This document shows positions 29,780-30,720 of a DNA stretch of 30,720 nt, piece by piece. Position 1 is the stretch's first letter; every line of letters begins with the position of its first letter. Below the pieces are notes generated by a model, which was not told the origin of the DNA, ran no database searches, and worked only from the letters and a program-made list of their open reading frames with translations. Made by a program: the position numbers and the translations under genes. Source of the DNA: a virus; IMG/VR virus record IMGVR_UViG_3300032092_000157, positions 1-30,720 of that record; one strand, written 5' to 3'.

Positions 29780-30038
29780 AAGTATCAATAATTAAATCAA
29801 GATTCACTTGTACAAAAATTTGATTAAATTGTAGGTTTTCATAATCAAAACCAAATGAAATTTCACCTAAAGAATTAAGAATAACCAGTTGTTTCAATAC
29901 ATTCAATTCACTGATTTGTAAATCAATACACATTTCTTCAAGTGTATTTTCGTGATAAAATTCTCCGTCTACATAGACGCTGTTTTCAACCAAGTATGCA
30001 AGTACTTGACACGGTTTTGTTTTTGTATTTTTTTTCAT
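29763..30038 (-). CDS. Hypothetical protein (91 aa), helix-rich
   Basis: The product begins MKKNTKTKPCQVLAYLVENS and ends FVQVNLDLIIDTYERLD. A central NTLEEMCIDLQISELNVLKQ could be a winged-helix: the helix-turn-helix (EMCIDLQISELNVLKQLVIL) is followed by a strand pair (EISFGFDYENLQF). The ATG at 30038 lies directly after a hairpin and T-run, so I chose it over the frame starting at 30107, which would read through the hairpin. It may regulate the replication genes that follow, overlapping the initiator start by 17 bases. Confidence 0.6.
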   Translation of the reverse strand: MKKNTKTKPCQVLAYLVENSVYVDGEFYHENTLEEMCIDLQISELNVLKQLVILNSLGEISFGFDYENLQFNQIFVQVNLDLIIDTYERLD

Positions 30039-30091
30039 AAAAAAAGCCCAATCGTACCGTTTCGGGGGAAGCGAAACAAGTACAAAAGGGC
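30039..30091 (-). terminator. Hairpin and T-run ahead of the 91-aa gene
   Basis: On the minus strand the outer stem GCCC pairs with GGGC, then GTAC with GTAC and GTTTCG with CGAAAC around a CTTCCCC loop; seven T follow (30045-30039). This is a textbook Rho-independent terminator. It lies about 40 bases after a predicted start of transcription, so it would either end a short RNA or act as an attenuator for the next gene. Confidence 0.75.
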
Positions 30092-30131
30092 AAATATCTT
30101 TTAACAATCGGCAACTTCCCCTTGCCTGTTA
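30039..30131 (-). ncRNA. Possible short RNA (about 90 bases)
   Basis: A promoter with TTG, 20 bases, TATATTTG (30168-30138) points to a start near 30131. The strong terminator at 30091-30039 ends it about 92 bases later. There is no open frame of note between. The product could be a phage small RNA, or the leader of the 91-aa gene with an attenuator. Confidence 0.4.
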
Positions 30132-30137
30132 AGTATA

Positions 30138-30168
30138 CAAATATAGCGAAACTATATTTTGTAACCAA
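30138..30168 (-). promoter_or_regulatory. Candidate Bacteroidota promoter for the short RNA
   Basis: On the minus strand TTG (30168-30166) and TATATTTG (30145-30138) are separated by exactly 20 bases, the same spacing as at the HTH-gene promoter. It overlaps the end of the 91-aa gene at 30152, so the early operon may continue through it. Confidence 0.6.
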
Positions 30169-30427
30169 GTTCTTCCTTGACTTTCGCTTGATGTTTTTGT
30201 CGTGCCTCGTACAACTCACCTCGCAGATGTGGATAGTCCTCTTGAATCTTTTGTCTTGTTCTGCGGATTGATTCAGGTGAATGCAATCTACCCGATTCAA
30301 ACCGATGAAAGAAGTTGAAGATGTTGGATTGTTGCTTCCAAATTGTAGACATCAGCAAGTTGTCATTGTCTCGGAGTGCTGGTTGTTCTTCCAACAACCG
30401 ATGCACAATTAATTTGATTTGATTCAT
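30152..30427 (-). CDS. Small conserved phage protein (91 aa)
   Basis: The product begins MNQIKLIVHRLLEEQPALRD and has NDNLLMSTIWKQQSNIFNFF, then ESIRRTRQKIQEDYPHLRGE and YEARQKHQAKVKEELGYKI. The RDNDN..L...W and SxxRxRRxxQxxYPxLRG patterns mark a family seen in many phages with unknown function, probably a helical protein that binds nucleic acid. It overlaps the preceding gene by 4 bases. No catalytic motif is present. Confidence 0.75.
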   Translation of the reverse strand: MNQIKLIVHRLLEEQPALRDNDNLLMSTIWKQQSNIFNFFHRFESGRLHSPESIRRTRQKIQEDYPHLRGELYEARQKHQAKVKEELGYKI

Positions 30428-30579
30428 AGTTTGTATTGCTTTTTAATGCGTGAATAAAGATACCGTGCTTTCCACTCGCTACACCCCATACGCTCTGCGA
30501 TATATCTCCAGCAATGGTGATAGTCCTCACGAAGGATGGCGATTGCCCACATCAGGTTGTAGGTGCTTTGTTTAGTCAT
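30424..30579 (-). CDS. Small HTH-like protein (51 aa)
   Basis: The product begins MTKQSTYNLMWAIAILREDY and ends with YIAERMGCSEWKARYLYSRI and KKQYKL. The latter half looks like a helix-turn-helix (ERMGCSEWKARYLYSRIKK). A full GGAGGT sits 5 bases ahead of the ATG, unusual in this window. The longer frame starting at 30645 belongs to the previous gene's region, so I place the start at 30579. It overlaps its upstream neighbour by 8 bases. It could be a small regulator. Confidence 0.6.
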   Translation of the reverse strand: MTKQSTYNLMWAIAILREDYHHCWRYIAERMGCSEWKARYLYSRIKKQYKL

Positions 30580-30720
30580 TGTTACCTCCGAATGTTTCGT
30601 TGTAGTATTGTTGTGAAAAATCTTCTGCACTTTGTCGTTTTTCAAGATATTCTAAACCATAAGGCAAATTATTAAGATGAATAAACATATCCATTTGAGC
30701 GTTTTTAATTTCATCCTTTC
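30572..30720 (-). CDS. Partial CDS, unknown, runs off the right edge
   Basis: The last 48 codons of a gene are visible, ending NNLPYGLEYLEKRQSAEDFS, then QQYYNETFGGNND and a stop. The start is outside the window. The charged helical composition is typical of a small phage protein; no family is recognised. Its stop overlaps the start of the 51-aa gene by 8 bases, and its last codons carry the GGAGGT of that gene. Confidence 0.55.
   Translation of the reverse strand, partial: KDEIKNAQMDMFIHLNNLPYGLEYLEKRQSAEDFSQQYYNETFGGNND

Overview
The window looks like about three quarters of a tailed double-stranded DNA phage genome that infects a member of the Bacteroidota. Every gene I can support lies on the minus strand, so transcription runs from high to low coordinates. 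Most neighbours overlap by 4 bases (ATGA) or 1 base (TAATG). Protein families such as large terminase, portal, HK97-type capsid, XkdF-like protease, tape measure, amidase, Erf and YqaJ identify a phage. The host assignment is inference: Shine-Dalgarno sites are mostly absent, and four gap regions carry the Bacteroidota promoter box TAnnTTTG, two of them with TTG exactly 20 bases upstream. The structural proteins also resemble those I associate with phages of Bacteroidota. I see no integrase, tRNA, rRNA, CRISPR array or insertion sequence.

Layout in transcription order. (1) 30720-26384, small early genes and replication: a possible promoter-to-terminator small RNA, a replication initiator containing an 11-bp tandem array, a DnaB-type helicase, a DNA methyltransferase and a protein with a DnaA domain IV-like fold. 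(2) 26335-24087: a sigma-like protein with its own promoter and a TTG start, small phage proteins, a class I methyltransferase and an HNH nuclease. (3) 24074-20379: putative small terminase, two small unknowns, a glycosyltransferase, large terminase, and a tail assembly chaperone with a predicted -1 frameshift at a run of nine T. (4) 20378-19990: a 389-base palindrome-rich gap. (5) 19989-14513: two tail proteins and the tape measure. (6) 14497-11607: prohead protease, a scaffold-like protein, major capsid and tail tube, closed by a terminator. (7) 11522-7664: fibre genes, small membrane proteins, holin candidate and amidase. (8) 7646-2491: portal, connector and neck proteins, phosphoesterase, DUF3310 protein, spanin-like membrane proteins and a gp10-like tail completion protein. 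(9) 2430-815: an HTH regulator behind a very good promoter, then Erf and YqaJ recombination genes. (10) 745-1: a second promoter and small membrane or tiny proteins running off the window.

The replication genes would initiate and extend phage DNA synthesis, and the Erf/YqaJ pair would recombine it. The structural block builds a long-tailed virion (the tape measure plus chaperone argue for a siphovirus or myovirus), and the amidase/holin group lyses the cell. The order of the structural genes is unusual: portal and connectors lie far from terminase and capsid, downstream of the fibre and lysis genes.

The most notable signals are the frameshift chaperone, the iteron-like array inside the initiator gene, the terminator-bounded small transcript near 30.1 kb, the palindrome-rich gap, a 16-bp motif shared by two promoter regions, and a repeated sequence just ahead of several start codons. 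No clearly new enzymatic system (for example a defence cassette) is visible.
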